From Pontibacterium granulatum (GTDB lineage Bacteria; Pseudomonadota; Gammaproteobacteria; Pseudomonadales; Balneatricaceae): 64,000 nt of DNA. Position numbers and translations under genes: made by a program. Position 1 is the first letter of the stretch. Each line of letters begins with the position of its first letter. The DNA is taken from NCBI RefSeq assembly GCF_029961155.1, contig NZ_JASBRH010000002.1, positions 268,859 through 332,858 on the forward strand, in the 5' to 3' direction. Positions 40,357 through 51,344 of the stretch are shown one piece after another. The notes beneath the pieces are model-generated. The model was not told the origin of the DNA. It did not search any database and worked only from the letters and a program-made list of their open reading frames with translations.

Positions 40357-40486
40357 GTTGAGCTTATTATCCTGTTCCCACCAGCTATGCAGACGGCTGG
40401 TGGGGAGGCTTTGGGTTCGTCGCATAGTCGGATTGATAACTGTGTGGTAATTTATTTTACAAATCTGCATAAGGATTTGTGGTGAT

Positions 40487-41989
40487 ATGAAGAAGCAGTT
40501 GCTCCTCACATGGCTTGGCAAGCACGATCTGGATGCCGAGAGTAACCAAGAACTCGGTGCCATCGGGTCAATTCTGATGGAAACACCTTTTCCATTTGAT
40601 GAAGTGCATATCCTGGTCCAGAACTGGAAGGAACAGGCCCAGCAGTATGAATCTTGGTTGAAGCAGGTACTTCGAAAGCAATCCCGAAATACAAGAATAG
40701 TTCTCAAGCCCGTTGAGCTCAGTAGTCCTATTGATTACGAGGCTATCTATGGGATTGTCCATGAGCAGCTGGCGGCTCTGACGAGTAGTGACTTTAAAGT
40801 AACACTGAATCTAACCTCTGGGACGCCAGCGATGACCGCTATCTGGGTTTTGCTGGGTAAAGGGGTGTTTGATTGTCAGTTAACTCAAACTTCACGTCAG
40901 GACGGTGCTTCAAAAGTTGAGCTTCCTTTTGATGTCTCTGTTGCCTATCAACAGCACCAGGACGCTAGGCTTGGCTCAATTGCTTCAGCATTGCCCTCCA
41001 CCAACAGTGAGTTTTCCCACATTCAGGCAAACTCTACTGCAATGAAAGAATGTGTCTCTTTGGCACAACGCATTGCTCAGAGGGACATCCCAGCCATCAT
41101 TCATGGCGAAACTGGTTCTGGTAAAGAGGTTATGGCAAACGCTATTCATAGCGGTTCGTTGCGGGCTGAAAAGCCATTTGTGGCGGTGAACTGCGGTGCG
41201 ATTCCCGAAAGTCTCATAGATTCTCACCTGTTTGGTCATAAAAAAGGTGCTTTTACGGGAGCGGTTGCCGACAGCCAGGGGTACTTTGAGGTGGCGAGCG
41301 GCGGCACATTGTTTCTTGATGAAGTTGGGGAGCTCCCCCTGGATGCTCAGGCCAAGCTACTTAGAGCGCTGCAGCAACAGGAGATCATGCCTGTAGGTGG
41401 TAGTAAACCAGTAAAGGTGGATGTTCGCATTATTGCTGCGACGCACCGAAATCTCTTAACGATGATCGACGACGGTTCGTTTCGTGAGGATCTGTTTTAC
41501 CGGTTGGCAGTGGGAGTGATTAGCTTGCCTCCATTGCGGGAGCGAAAAGAGGATATTGAGTCCCTTGTTTCGGTATTGATTGATAACCTGAATGATGAAG
41601 CGAAGAGTCAGCCGGGATATATAAGTAAGAAAATTTCCAAAGAGGGAATAGAATTTATCAAATCCCAAAGATGGTCAGGGAATATTCGAGAGCTTTGGAA
41701 TACGCTAGTTCGAGCGTCCATCTGGAGTGACGGAGAGATATTAGATGTTGAGCACCTGGAGAGAGCGCTTATCCTGCGGACTAAAAAAGGAGCTCAAGCA
41801 GGGCTGGAATTTGATATTGCCAGTGGTATCGATATCAATGAAGTTTTAGAAAAAACAAAGAGATACGCGATTGAACAAGCACTAAAAATAACTGCTGGCC
41901 AAAAAGGAAAAGCTGCTAGACTGATAGGTCTCAGTAATCACCAGACGCTTTCGAATTGGATGAAACAGTTAGAAATACCTGATCAATAG
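40487..41989 (+). CDS. RtcR-like sigma-54 activator with N-terminal CARF domain
   Basis: 500 residues. Residues 1-150: a CARF-like Rossmann domain, with LLLTWLG at the start and [16 protein letters not shown] at 108-123, similar in layout to the CARF domain of RtcR (ITTGTHVAQICWFLL). Residues 175-410: AAA+ sigma-54 activator with Walker A GETGSGKE (207-214), GAFTGA loop (254-259) that contacts sigma-54, and Walker [10 protein letters not shown] (near 275). Residues ~465-495: Fis-type HTH ([22 protein letters not shown]). Known RtcR senses RNA ends or cyclic nucleotides and drives rtcBA; no rtc genes are here. The next gene in the same direction, after 64 bp with a sigma-54-like promoter, is hsdR. 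Confidence 0.85.
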   Translation: MKKQLLLTWLGKHDLDAESNQELGAIGSILMETPFPFDEVHILVQNWKEQAQQYESWLKQVLRKQSRNTRIVLKPVELSSPIDYEAIYGIVHEQLAALTSSDFKVTLNLTSGTPAMTAIWVLLGKGVFDCQLTQTSRQDGASKVELPFDVSVAYQQHQDARLGSIASALPSTNSEFSHIQANSTAMKECVSLAQRIAQRDIPAIIHGETGSGKEVMANAIHSGSLRAEKPFVAVNCGAIPESLIDSHLFGHKKGAFTGAVADSQGYFEVASGGTLFLDEVGELPLDAQAKLLRALQQQEIMPVGGSKPVKVDVRIIAATHRNLLTMIDDGSFREDLFYRLAVGVISLPPLRERKEDIESLVSVLIDNLNDEAKSQPGYISKKISKEGIEFIKSQRWSGNIRELWNTLVRASIWSDGEILDVEHLERALILRTKKGAQAGLEFDIASGIDINEVLEKTKRYAIEQALKITAGQKGKAARLIGLSNHQTLSNWMKQLEIPDQ

Positions 41990-42007
41990 AAAGCGCATTT
42001 CGCTAAA

Positions 42008-42024
42008 TTGGCACGATATCTGAA
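42008..42024 (+). promoter_or_regulatory. Sigma-54-like promoter upstream of hsdR
   Basis: TTGGCACGATATCTGAA: the -24 box TTGGCACG is perfect; the -12 box CTGAA differs from TTGCA at the usually conserved C. It lies 46 bp upstream of the hsdR start and just after the gene of the sigma-54 activator. The site at 53977 has the same deviation. Confidence 0.55.
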
Positions 42025-42053
42025 GTACAGGAAGTAACTAAAGGCTACATGAC

Positions 42054-45000
42054 ATGAAGTCCATGAATTTTGAACACCTCCGAAACAATTGGCCAGCACT
42101 CGCAGACTTAGGAGCATATGCCGAAACCTATGCCTGCACTGATCCACAAAGCGCCCTAGTTAAGCTGCGTTGCTTCGTCGAGAAGCTGGTGGGCGAGATC
42201 TACAAAGATCTAAAGCTCCCAATTCAGCCAAACTCCACTTTCATGGATCGCTTGAACAACAACGGCTTTACCTCTGTTGTTCCTCGCGTCATTCTCGACA
42301 AGCTGCATGCGGTTCGTATCCATGGGAACAAAGCTGCCCATGAAGGTGATGTTTCTGTATCGACTGCAGTGTGGCTGGTTGAGGAAGCTTACTACCTTGG
42401 GTGCTGGTTATTTGTAGCGCAAGGAGAAGGTAGTCGGGAAACCTGCCCTGATTATCAGGCTCCGAAGCTTGATTCATCAGGAGGTGCAAAGGCCGAGTTC
42501 AAGAAAAAGAACAAAGCGCTCCAGGAGAAATTAGCCAGCCAATCGGCTCAGCTGGAAGTTGCGCTTAAAGAGCTGGAGGACGCCAAACATTCTGCACTTG
42601 AGGCGCAGCAGCAAGCTGCAAAGCTAAAAGTACAGATTGATGAAGCCAAAGCTCAGAGGTTTAGTGAGGGCAGCAAGAAAGCGACTCAAACTCTCAACTT
42701 TAACGAAGCGGAGACACGTCGTCGCCTAATCGACAGTGAATTGCGTTTGGCGGGTTGGGATATCGCGGCGGATGGTAGCGATACCGAACAAGTCACGCTA
42801 GAGCACGAAGTCGATGGCCAGCCTACGAAGTCTGGTATCGGATATTGCGATTATGTTCTCTGGGATGATAACGGCAAACCGTTGGCGGTGGTTGAAGCTA
42901 AGCGTGCACGTGAAAATCCAGAGAAGGGGCGGCAACAGGCCAAGCTATATGCTGATGCGCTGGAGAAGAAACATCAGCAGCGACCAGTGATCTTCTACAC
43001 CAACGGATACGATATCTGGCTCTGGGATGATGTGCTGGATACTGTACCGCGCAAGTTGTACGGCTATTACAGCAAAGACAGTCTGCAGTACCTAATTGGC
43101 CAGCGTCAGCTTCGTAAAGAACTCAACAGCACAACTATCGATACTAATATTGCCGGTCGTCTCTACCAGATGGAGTCGATCACCCGCGTCAGTGAGCGCT
43201 TCAGCGACGGTCATCGTAAGGCGCTGATTGTTCAGGCGACGGGTACCGGTAAAACACGAGTCTCTATCGCCTTGACCAAGCGCCTGCTGGATGCGGGGTG
43301 GGCTAAGCGCGTACTTTTCTTGTGCGACCGTAAAGAGCTGCGTAAGCAAGCAAAAAATGCCTACAGCGAATTTGTTAAAGAGCCTCTTTACGTAGTGGGG
43401 CGTAGTAAAAAGGAAGATCAGCATAACGCACGTATCTATATTGCGACCTATCCGGGAATGATGGGGATCTATGAGCAGTTTGATGTGGGTTACTTTGATC
43501 TGATCATTGCTGATGAATCTCATCGTTCGGTCTACAACGTCTTTGGTGATCTGTTTAAGTACTTCGATGCTCGCCAGGTGGGCTTGACCGCAACTCCGGT
43601 TGAGATGGTGAGTCGATCTACCTGTAAGCTGTTTGGTTGTGACTACAAAATGCCAACGGCCAACTACCCGTTAGAGCAGGCTGTGGAAGAAGGCAACCTG
43701 GTGCCCTTTAAGGTTGTAACCCACACCACTCAATTCCTGCGTGAAGGTATCAAAGGTCATACTCTGTCTGATGAACAAATCGCAGAGTTAGAAGATCAAG
43801 GCTTTGATCCGAACGAGATGGATTTCGATGTACCGGACGTGGATAAAGCGGTATTTAACAAAGATACCAATCGCGCCATCCTGCGTAACTTGATGGAGCG
43901 GGGGCTGCGCGATGTGGATGGGCAGTTACCAGGTAAGAGTATTGTCTTTGCGCGTAGTATTCAGCATGCCGAACTATTAGCTGAGCTGTTTGGCGAAATG
44001 TATCCCCAGCATGGCGGAAACTTCTGTCGAGTGATTCACTCCAAATACGAGCGCGCCGAAGAGCTGATTGACGACTTTAAGAAAACCGATGGCTCAGCGG
44101 ATCAAATAACCATCGCCGTATCTGTAGATATGTTGGATACCGGGATTGATGTACCGGAAGTGGTTAACCTAGTTTTTGCCAAGCCGGTTAAATCCAAGGT
44201 TAAATTTTGGCAGATGGTGGGGCGCGGTACCCGTCTATGTGAGCATCTCTATGGCACAGGAAATCATAAAACCCACTTCCTAATCTTCGACCATTGGGCC
44301 AACTTCGATTACTTCGAAATGGACCCTCCAGAAGATGATGGTCGCACGGGTAAATCACTCTGTGAAAAGCTATTTGAGACGCGGATTGAGTTGGCAGAAA
44401 CTGCGCTTCAAAAGGCTGAAATGGAGCTGTTCAAGCAAGTCATCGCGCTGGTCAGGGAGGACATTGACGCACTGGATGATCGTTGTATTGCCGTGCGTGA
44501 TAAGTGGCAACTGAAAGCACAGCTGTCTGATGCGAAACAGCTTGATCAGTTTGCGCCGGATACACGGCACTTGTTGCGTGCTGAAATGGCACCGCTGATG
44601 CAGTGGCGTGATATTCGGGGAGAAGCGGAAGCGCTTCGTTGGGATCAACAGATAACCGAGCTGCAGCAGATCCTGCTGACAAAGCCTTCTCAAATGGATG
44701 TGGCTAAATTAGCGGTGTTGACCAAGGTTGCTCAGCTCTCTATGCATCTGAATCCGGTACGGGCCAAAGCAGGGGATATCAAAGAGATTCAGCAGGATGC
44801 TTTCTGGCAAAGCCTTACCTTTGATGCACTTGAGCAGAAACGTATGGCACTGCGTGGCATTATCCACTTACGGGATAAAGGGTCTCTGCCACCTGCAGAA
44901 CCATTGCCGGTGATCGATATAAAGGAGGATCAGGGTGGATATCATATCGCCGAGCGTCCGACGACTATTGTCACAGTGGATTACCAGATCTTTCGGCAGG

Positions 45001-45500
45001 AAGTAGAACAGACCTTGGCTCCACTGTTTGATACTGATCCTGTCTTGCAGAAGATACGCAATGGAGAACCGGTATCTGATGCTGAGTTGCAACAGTTGAA
45101 CGCACTGGTCCACGTACAGAATCCTAACTTGGATCTGGATACGCTCACGGAGTTTTTCCCTGAGTCAGGTGCAAGCCTTGATCAGATGCTGCGCACCTTG
45201 ATTGGAATGGATGCAAAAGCGGTTGAGTCTGCCTTTACCGAGTTTGTACAATCGCACCACATCAACTTGAACGCTCAGCAGCAGCGTTTTATTGCACTGC
45301 TAAAAAACCACCTCTGTAAGTACGGCACAATCAACGTTGCCCAGCTTTACGACCCCCCATTTACCGCCGTTCACCACGATGGCCTGGATGGCATTTTCAA
45401 CCGTGAAGAGCAGGCAGATGCGCTGGTGGCCCTCGTAAAACAGTTTGGTGTTGAGTTAGGGCAGCGTCGGGAATCAACCACGCGTACCATTGACCGTTAA
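42054..45500 (+). CDS. hsdR: Type I restriction enzyme, R subunit
   Basis: 1148 residues. Order: DUF4145-like HEPN-fold domain at the N-terminus (residues ~1-120), coiled coil (~145-210), PD-(D/E)xK-type nuclease domain ([21 protein letters not shown] near 265-290), SF2 translocase with Walker A in [10 protein letters not shown] near 395, DESH box (IIADESHRS) near 485, SAT-like LTATP, and a second RecA domain ([38 protein letters not shown]), then a C-terminal EcoEI-type domain. It cleaves and translocates DNA with HsdM and HsdS. First gene of a defence operon preceded by a sigma-54-like promoter. Confidence 0.95.
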   Translation: MKSMNFEHLRNNWPALADLGAYAETYACTDPQSALVKLRCFVEKLVGEIYKDLKLPIQPNSTFMDRLNNNGFTSVVPRVILDKLHAVRIHGNKAAHEGDVSVSTAVWLVEEAYYLGCWLFVAQGEGSRETCPDYQAPKLDSSGGAKAEFKKKNKALQEKLASQSAQLEVALKELEDAKHSALEAQQQAAKLKVQIDEAKAQRFSEGSKKATQTLNFNEAETRRRLIDSELRLAGWDIAADGSDTEQVTLEHEVDGQPTKSGIGYCDYVLWDDNGKPLAVVEAKRARENPEKGRQQAKLYADALEKKHQQRPVIFYTNGYDIWLWDDVLDTVPRKLYGYYSKDSLQYLIGQRQLRKELNSTTIDTNIAGRLYQMESITRVSERFSDGHRKALIVQATGTGKTRVSIALTKRLLDAGWAKRVLFLCDRKELRKQAKNAYSEFVKEPLYVVGRSKKEDQHNARIYIATYPGMMGIYEQFDVGYFDLIIADESHRSVYNVFGDLFKYFDARQVGLTATPVEMVSRSTCKLFGCDYKMPTANYPLEQAVEEGNLVPFKVVTHTTQFLREGIKGHTLSDEQIAELEDQGFDPNEMDFDVPDVDKAVFNKDTNRAILRNLMERGLRDVDGQLPGKSIVFARSIQHAELLAELFGEMYPQHGGNFCRVIHSKYERAEELIDDFKKTDGSADQITIAVSVDMLDTGIDVPEVVNLVFAKPVKSKVKFWQMVGRGTRLCEHLYGTGNHKTHFLIFDHWANFDYFEMDPPEDDGRTGKSLCEKLFETRIELAETALQKAEMELFKQVIALVREDIDALDDRCIAVRDKWQLKAQLSDAKQLDQFAPDTRHLLRAEMAPLMQWRDIRGEAEALRWDQQITELQQILLTKPSQMDVAKLAVLTKVAQLSMHLNPVRAKAGDIKEIQQDAFWQSLTFDALEQKRMALRGIIHLRDKGSLPPAEPLPVIDIKEDQGGYHIAERPTTIVTVDYQIFRQEVEQTLAPLFDTDPVLQKIRNGEPVSDAELQQLNALVHVQNPNLDLDTLTEFFPESGASLDQMLRTLIGMDAKAVESAFTEFVQSHHINLNAQQQRFIALLKNHLCKYGTINVAQLYDPPFTAVHHDGLDGIFNREEQADALVALVKQFGVELGQRRESTTRTIDR

Positions 45501-45532
45501 TCGCAGAATAGAGCACGTATTGAGAACATTGA

Positions 45533-47074
45533 ATGATTACAGGCGAATTGAAAAGCAAGATCGATAAACTTTGGGAAGAGTTCTGGACGGGAGGTATCAC
45601 CAATCCGTTGACCGTTATTGAACAGATCACCTTCCTGATGTACGCCCGTATGCTGGACATGAATGAGCGTCGCGACGAAAAGCGTGCTGAGCGTACAGGT
45701 AAAACCTTCAATCGCCGCTTTACACCACCTGAGCAGCATCTGCGTTGGGAAGCGTTCCATCACCTGCCTGCAGAGCAGATGTTTGAGCTAATGAGGGATG
45801 AAGTGTTTCCGCACTTTAAGGACCTCGCGGGTGAAGGCACGTTGTTCGCTGAGTTTATGAAAGACGCTCAGTTGATGATCCAGAAACCAAGTCTGTTGGT
45901 GAAAGCGGTCAATATGGTAAATGAGCTGCCTCTAGAGAAAAGCGATACCAAGGGTGATCTCTACGAATACCTGCTCTCTAAGCTTACTACGGCAGGTATC
46001 AATGGACAGTTCCGGACGCCGCGCCATGTGATCCGTGCGATGGTGGAAATGCTAGAGCCGGAGGCGAAACACCGTATTGCTGATCCTGCTTGCGGTACAG
46101 CAGGCTTCCTCTCCGTCTGCTATGAGTACCTGTTGGAGAAATACAGCTCGCCCGAGGGAGTGGTTACAGAGATGGTAACCAATGAAAAAGGCGAACAGGT
46201 AGAGAACAAAATCTTCACCGGCGACCTGCTATATGACCACCGTAAGCATGTGGATACCGATATGTTCCACGGTTTCGACTTTGATGCCACCATGCTGCGT
46301 ATCGCCGCAATGAACTTGGTGATGCATGGCGTGGCTGAGCCGGATATTCACTATCAGGACACTCTCAGCCAACGTTTCTCAGAGCGTTTCCCTAAGGCCG
46401 CAGACGAAGGTTTTGACCTGATCCTTGCCAATCCTCCGTTCAAAGGCAGTTTGGATGAAGAGGACGTAGATCCAGCGCTGTTGCGGGTGGTTAAAACTAA
46501 AAAGACCGAACTGCTTTTTGTAGCACTGATTATGCGTATGCTGCGTGTGGGTGGGCGTAGCGCCACCATCGTACCGGATGGCGTTTTGTTTGGCTCCTCT
46601 AAGGCCCACCAGCAACTGCGTAAGCATCTCGTGGATGATAACCAGTTGGAAGCTGTGATCAGTCTGCCAAGTGGTGTGTTTAAGCCCTATGCGGGTGTTT
46701 CAACCGCCATTCTAATCTTTACCAAAGGTGGTGAGACCGACCATGTTTGGTTTTACGATGTAAAGAATGATGGTTTCTCGCTGGATGATAGACGTCAACC
46801 ACTGGATGAGAACGATCTGCCTGATTTGGTAGCGAAGTTTAAAACGCGGGACAAAACGACAGCTGAAACAGATGCCAACGACCGCACTACCAAAGCGTTC
46901 TGGGTTGGTCACGATGAGATCGTGAACAACAAATATGACCTGTCGCTGAACCGTTACAAGGAGCAGAAGTATGAGGCTGAGAAGTACGACTCTCCCAAGG
47001 AGATACTGGCACGGTTGATGTCTCTGGAGGCAGAGATTCAGCGGGATCTAGATGAGTTAGAGGGGATGCTGTAA
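45533..47074 (+). CDS. hsdM: Type I restriction enzyme, M subunit (adenine methyltransferase)
   Basis: 513 residues. N-terminal HsdM helical domain ([37 protein letters not shown]), then an N6-adenine methyltransferase: AdoMet motif [18 protein letters not shown] near residue 183 and catalytic NPPF ([10 protein letters not shown]) near 299. Stop and start of hsdS overlap (TAATG). Begins 32 bp after hsdR. Confidence 0.96.
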   Translation: MITGELKSKIDKLWEEFWTGGITNPLTVIEQITFLMYARMLDMNERRDEKRAERTGKTFNRRFTPPEQHLRWEAFHHLPAEQMFELMRDEVFPHFKDLAGEGTLFAEFMKDAQLMIQKPSLLVKAVNMVNELPLEKSDTKGDLYEYLLSKLTTAGINGQFRTPRHVIRAMVEMLEPEAKHRIADPACGTAGFLSVCYEYLLEKYSSPEGVVTEMVTNEKGEQVENKIFTGDLLYDHRKHVDTDMFHGFDFDATMLRIAAMNLVMHGVAEPDIHYQDTLSQRFSERFPKAADEGFDLILANPPFKGSLDEEDVDPALLRVVKTKKTELLFVALIMRMLRVGGRSATIVPDGVLFGSSKAHQQLRKHLVDDNQLEAVISLPSGVFKPYAGVSTAILIFTKGGETDHVWFYDVKNDGFSLDDRRQPLDENDLPDLVAKFKTRDKTTAETDANDRTTKAFWVGHDEIVNNKYDLSLNRYKEQKYEAEKYDSPKEILARLMSLEAEIQRDLDELEGML

Positions 47075-48270
47075 TGGGTTACATCCCCACACCTATCGCT
47101 AACTGCGTAACGAAGGTTTCTAAATGGAATCCGAGACAAGAAGCTGATGCAAAGGCGTTTCCATATGTGGATCTGAGTTCGGTAAACAAAGAGACCAAAA
47201 GTATCTCATTGGAAGATGTTCCGATTGTTGCTCCGGCTGAAGCGCCAAGTCGTGCCAGACAGCTCATTGCTGCAGGAGATGTGTTGGTATCCACGGTGCG
47301 CCCTAACTTGAATGGTGTCGCATTGGTTTGTGACCAGTTCGATGGGGCGACCGCTTCAACGGGATATTGTGTACTTCGGCCTAACCCAAACAAGCTGGAC
47401 AGTAAGTATTTATTTTATTGGGTTCAGATGCCGAACTTTGTTGAATTGATGATGAAGCAAGCTACTGGTGCAAGCTATCCTGCTGTTTCTGATCGTGTGG
47501 TGAAAGGATCTGAAATCCCCCTCCCTCCCCTAACCGAGCAACAGCGTATCGCAGTCATCCTCGACAAGGCCGACGCGCTGCGCCGCAAACGTCAGCGAGC
47601 CATCGATCTCGCCGACCAGTTCCTTCGCAGCGTGTTTCTGGAGATGTTCGGCGATCCGGTCACCAATCCGAAGGAGTGGGAGGAGCGTACGCTTTCAGAT
47701 ATCGCTCTGGTTCGTTCTGGTGTGACAAAAGGCCGGAAGCTGGAGGGCAAGAAAACTGTGTCTGTACCATACATGCGAGTTGCCAATGTCCAGGATGGCC
47801 ATATCAAACTAGATGACGTCCAAGAAATTGAAGTGCTCGAGACAGATGTAGAGCGCTATGCTCTCAATCCAGGAGACTTACTATTAACCGAGGGTGGTGA
47901 CCCCGATAAGTTGGGTCGTGGGGCTGTTTGGCACGGTGAAGTAATGCCCTGCATACACCAGAACCATATCTTCTGTGTGCGTGCCGATGCAGAGACTGTA
48001 CACCCTGAATTCTTAAGTGCACAAATCGGCTCCCAGAGAGGGAAGCGCTATTTCCTAAAGGTCGGCAAGCAGACAACGGGCATAGCAACAATTAACAAAA
48101 CCGTACTGAGCGCTTACCCAGCAATCGTTCCACCAATGGATCAGCAGCTTAAATACGTTGCCCTCGTAGAGAAAGTTAGATCCAGTTTATCGAGAGTTAG
48201 CGCTAGCGACACTGAGATAAAATCGTTATTTCATTCGATGTCGCAGCAAGCCTTCAGTGGAAAACTATGA
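47074..48270 (+). CDS. hsdS: Type I restriction enzyme, specificity subunit
   Basis: 398 residues with two target-recognition domains separated by conserved helices. First conserved region PLPPLTEQQRIAVILDKADALRRKRQRAIDLADQFLRSVFLEMFGDP near residues 148-195; TRD1 before it (residues ~1-145), TRD2 after it (~200-350), and a C-terminal helix (VEKVRSSLSRVSASDTEIKSLFHSMSQQAFSGKL). Determines the bipartite recognition site. A (CTTG)5 repeat lies 80 bp downstream, outside the gene. Confidence 0.95.
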   Translation: MGYIPTPIANCVTKVSKWNPRQEADAKAFPYVDLSSVNKETKSISLEDVPIVAPAEAPSRARQLIAAGDVLVSTVRPNLNGVALVCDQFDGATASTGYCVLRPNPNKLDSKYLFYWVQMPNFVELMMKQATGASYPAVSDRVVKGSEIPLPPLTEQQRIAVILDKADALRRKRQRAIDLADQFLRSVFLEMFGDPVTNPKEWEERTLSDIALVRSGVTKGRKLEGKKTVSVPYMRVANVQDGHIKLDDVQEIEVLETDVERYALNPGDLLLTEGGDPDKLGRGAVWHGEVMPCIHQNHIFCVRADAETVHPEFLSAQIGSQRGKRYFLKVGKQTTGIATINKTVLSAYPAIVPPMDQQLKYVALVEKVRSSLSRVSASDTEIKSLFHSMSQQAFSGKL

Positions 48271-48350
48271 AGCATATGCCAGCCGCTACGCAACCATAAA
48301 GAACCTCCCAATAACACGGACGTTGCCATGGCGAAATCTCAATACTTCAA

Positions 48351-48370
48351 CTTGCTTGCTTGCTTGCTTG
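48351..48370 (+). repeat. (CTTG)5 tetranucleotide repeat
   Basis: Five perfect CTTG units in the ~200 bp between hsdS and the ATPase gene. Tetranucleotide tracts near restriction genes often mediate phase variation by slippage. Here it lies in a short ORF from ATG 48328 (44 codons, beginning MAKSQYFNLLACLLACA) whose reality is uncertain, so the effect of slippage would be on leader length or on that peptide. Confidence 0.6.
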
Positions 48371-48461
48371 CCTGTGCTGTCAGCCGACCGGCAGGTGTGC
48401 TACAGCGCCTTGCAGGCAGGTCTCCCTTTATATTTTTCAACGAAGCCGCTTTTAAGAGTTA

Positions 48462-50201
48462 ATGGACCTCACTATGCGAATCACATCTTTGGAGTTAACG
48501 AATTTCCGGTCATTTCGATCTACACAAAAGATCGACTTCGCTCCGGTAACGCTGTTGTTCGGGCCGAATAGCGTTGGTAAAAGTACTGTGCTGATGGCGT
48601 TGTTTTATGTCCAACAGATATTGGAAAAAGGCCACTGTGACCCGGTTCGATTGGATGCTGAAGGGGAAAAGCATATTGGTGGATTTAAGAATCTTGTCAA
48701 CGGTCGCGACCTCAGCAAGCAGATTGTTCTCAAGATAACTTGCGATAAGAGAGGCACAATTGGTTCGAGCTACAATCAAGTCGCGGAATTAATTGATGAA
48801 GAGCTGGGACTTACGGTCGACACTCCGGCGGCAGACGCGGATAAGATTGCGATCGAACTTCACATCGGTACATCCAAAAGGACCAATGCTGCTTATGTGG
48901 CGTGCTATAGGGTATGGTTTGACGATCAGCTGATCGCCGAACTGACCAGCGATGATGGCCTTAAACAGCCCGTCATTAGCTACTTGAACTACCGCCATCA
49001 GGCGTTGATATGTGACGAGGATGCGGACTATCAATCTGACTTCGATGATGGAGATTTCGTCAGTCGTTTTCAGGAGATCGTTAACGAACCGCGGATGGTT
49101 GAAGGGTACTCACCCGGTGTGGCCTATGACGAAAACATTGAAGTACTGACTCATGTCCCGATCGGGTTTAAAGGTTTTGCTGGAGCATTACCGGTACTGC
49201 ATAAAGCCTTGCACACATCCCTCTATTTCCATGACCGGATCATCTCGGCCAGGGTTCACGAAATTCTCTCGGATGTGGTTGTTGCACCGCTCGATAATCT
49301 ATTGGAGCTGCTCAAAGACAGTTTGTGTATTGGTCCGCTTCGTGTGGTTCCTGACGCATTACATCAAACCAACCCCTACCCGCAGCAAAAAGACTGGTAT
49401 TCAGGGGCTGCCGCCTGGGACGTTGTTGGGCGTACTGGGAACCAGGTTTTAGCCATAAACCAGTGGATGGGAGACGCCAATCGACTGAATTTAGGCTATT
49501 CAATTCGTAATAAATCGGTCATGAGTCGGGTAGTGTATACCGGAGGACGTGATGCATTAAGCGAGTTGGGGGCAGCGATTGAGCAGTTTGGTGATGAGCT
49601 CCAACTCACCATATCGAAAGAGGATCTTGCAGAAAACCCCCAGGCCGAGCAGGTTCCTGTGAGCATTGAGGATGTAAAAGCGGTTTTTCATAAAACTGAA
49701 AAATACGCTGAATCGAAAAATCTACCAAAGAATACTGAAGCTCATAACAAAGTCGTGTTATGGGATGAGATTAACAACATTGAAGTGTCTTCATCTGATA
49801 TCGGTGTTGGTGTTTCTCAACTATTTCCTCTCATTGTTGCTGCGGTTGACCGCCAGAAAGGCATTGTTGCCTGCGAGCAGCCAGAACTACACGTTCACCC
49901 GCGAGTTCAGGTAGGTATCGGTGATTTGCTGACGCAGAATTCAGGCAAGAAAAACTTCTTGATCGAGACCCACAGTGAGCACCTGATTCTTCGTATTCTG
50001 AAGCGAATTCGCCAAACCACTGATAACGAGCTTCCTGAAGATGTCTGCCCGGTTCATCCTGGTGATGTATCTATCGTTTATATGGAGCCAACGCCCTATG
50101 GCACGAAAGCCAAGCGGATCGAAATCGATGAGGATGGTGAGTTCCGACAGCGTTGGCCAAAAGGGTTCTTTGCTGAACGTCGAGAGGAGTTAATGTCGTG
50201 A
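48462..50201 (+). CDS. ABC-type/OLD-like ATPase (AAA15/AAA21, DUF3696-type)
   Basis: About 579 residues (575 if ATG 48474 is used, MRITSLELTNFRSF). Typical start of SMC/RecF-like ATPases: LELTNFRSFRSTQKIDFAPVTLLFGPNSVGKSTVL with Walker A near residue 33. Late conserved blocks: VGVSQLFPLIVAA (signature-like), CEQPELHVHPRVQVGIGDLL (Walker B) and ETHSEHLILRILKRIRQ (H-loop/Switch), as in DUF3696 proteins. No TOPRIM domain is present, so it is not an OLD nuclease. Its stop overlaps the next gene by 4 bp, so the two proteins probably work together in a two-gene defence system. Part of the hsd transcription unit. Confidence 0.8.
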   Translation: MDLTMRITSLELTNFRSFRSTQKIDFAPVTLLFGPNSVGKSTVLMALFYVQQILEKGHCDPVRLDAEGEKHIGGFKNLVNGRDLSKQIVLKITCDKRGTIGSSYNQVAELIDEELGLTVDTPAADADKIAIELHIGTSKRTNAAYVACYRVWFDDQLIAELTSDDGLKQPVISYLNYRHQALICDEDADYQSDFDDGDFVSRFQEIVNEPRMVEGYSPGVAYDENIEVLTHVPIGFKGFAGALPVLHKALHTSLYFHDRIISARVHEILSDVVVAPLDNLLELLKDSLCIGPLRVVPDALHQTNPYPQQKDWYSGAAAWDVVGRTGNQVLAINQWMGDANRLNLGYSIRNKSVMSRVVYTGGRDALSELGAAIEQFGDELQLTISKEDLAENPQAEQVPVSIEDVKAVFHKTEKYAESKNLPKNTEAHNKVVLWDEINNIEVSSSDIGVGVSQLFPLIVAAVDRQKGIVACEQPELHVHPRVQVGIGDLLTQNSGKKNFLIETHSEHLILRILKRIRQTTDNELPEDVCPVHPGDVSIVYMEPTPYGTKAKRIEIDEDGEFRQRWPKGFFAERREELMS

Positions 50202-51109
50202 TACATGAATACGCCCTCGATCCAGAGTTACTTAAAACATGGGCATCGAGTGATCGGGACTACAATGAATTCTTCCGAGAATATGGGTTGGGTACTCCAC
50301 GCCTTGCAAGCTCCTTCCCAAAGCAAAAAGCGGCTAAATACCGTAATTTCTACTTGCGGGAGGGTCCTGCAGATGAGCAGTCTCTGCAAGCTCAGCGTTA
50401 TATTGAAATGGTTAACCACCTCACCTGTGCGCTTGTTCATAGAGATGGCTTTGAATGTGCATCTTCTGAATGGTCTGAAAGCGTGATATCTGAGGACGCT
50501 AGAGAGCCATTCTATGCATTGCTAGCTTCGGCACCTCTGGAAAGCGATCGGTGCTTGACCCCCGCTACTATGTACTCACGGGAGAGTATTTGGAATCACC
50601 CTCGACAGCAGAACGTAGCTCGAACCTATGAAAGCTGCTCACCGGTGTTGCGAGATGTTCTGCGCCTTGCTAAGGACAGAATCGTTTTCGTTGACAGCTT
50701 TGGTTGGAATCAGAGAGCTATTGGGTTTATCGGGCGCTTAATTGGTGATGCCTTTCAGGGAAGAGTCCACAGTGCTATTCCCGAGATAGTTTTGTACTAC
50801 AAGAAAAAAAGGAATGGGGGAACACCGTCTGCATCTCATGTTAAGGCAGAAATTGAACGACGAGTGGGTGGGTGTGCACAGGCTTTAATCCTTCGAGTGT
50901 ATGAACTTGAGGAGATTGAAGGCGAAGATGTGTTCCACAACCGCTGTATACTGACAGAGCTCGGTGGAGTTAGTCTTGGGAACGGCGTTGATGTATCTGA
51001 GAGGCCTTCTCATACCGATGAACTCACGCTCTTAGAGAGAGAAGTTTACGAAAAGAAGTGGAAGCAGTTCGTTGAAGAGTTGTGTTTTGAAGTTGTTTCA
51101 CAAGCCTAA
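50198..51109 (+). CDS. Partner protein of the DUF3696 ATPase, possible degenerate PLD-like effector
   Basis: 303 residues from GTG 50198 (GTGA overlap with the ATPase stop). No firm family match. The C-terminal part has VFHNRCILTELGGVSLGNGVDVSE near residue 245, a pattern H-x-R-x2-x-T-x-x-GG-x3-G-x-G seen in phospholipase-D-like nucleases and their relatives. RIVFVDSFGWN near residue 165 could be the matching first half. No HKD motif is complete. The strict coupling with the ATPase suggests it is the effector that the ATPase controls; this is inference. Confidence 0.5.
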   Translation: MIHEYALDPELLKTWASSDRDYNEFFREYGLGTPRLASSFPKQKAAKYRNFYLREGPADEQSLQAQRYIEMVNHLTCALVHRDGFECASSEWSESVISEDAREPFYALLASAPLESDRCLTPATMYSRESIWNHPRQQNVARTYESCSPVLRDVLRLAKDRIVFVDSFGWNQRAIGFIGRLIGDAFQGRVHSAIPEIVLYYKKKRNGGTPSASHVKAEIERRVGGCAQALILRVYELEEIEGEDVFHNRCILTELGGVSLGNGVDVSERPSHTDELTLLEREVYEKKWKQFVEELCFEVVSQA

Positions 51110-51344
51110 AAATGTGATTAAAGCATTTTGGAAAAATGTTACCTAAATAGGAAAAAAGGGGAGCTATGTATGGGGTCTGGCAGACGTGAGACCTTTGGCC
51201 CAGCCCGTTTCTTATCTCCATGGAAGCAGGGTCAGTCCAATCTATGACTGAGAGCTGCTTATCAAACTGGTGAAGATTCATCTCTAGAAGTGGTGACGTA
51301 AACAATTAAGTACGCTTCTTGGGAGTAGGAGAAGGATTTTACAT

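Noticed and set aside
40487..41989. CRISPR-Cas locus suggested by the CARF domain
   Set aside because: No cas genes and no repeat-spacer array are seen; the CARF domain belongs to an RtcR-type sigma-54 activator.
47929..47945. Extra TTGGCACG sites (also near 40210 and 57482) as sigma-54 promoters
   Set aside because: They lie inside alpA, hsdS and the VWA gene, lack a CTGwA or TTGCw box at the right distance and do not precede a gene start.
48257..48571. 104-codon frame between hsdS and the ATPase gene
   Set aside because: It overlaps the ends of both neighbours in another frame, has no ribosome binding site and no recognisable sequence. Only its (CTTG)5 tract was kept as a feature.
51110..51344. 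A 25-codon frame in the 235 bp before the PLD-like gene
   Set aside because: Short, with no conserved feature visible and no neighbour logic; treated as intergenic.
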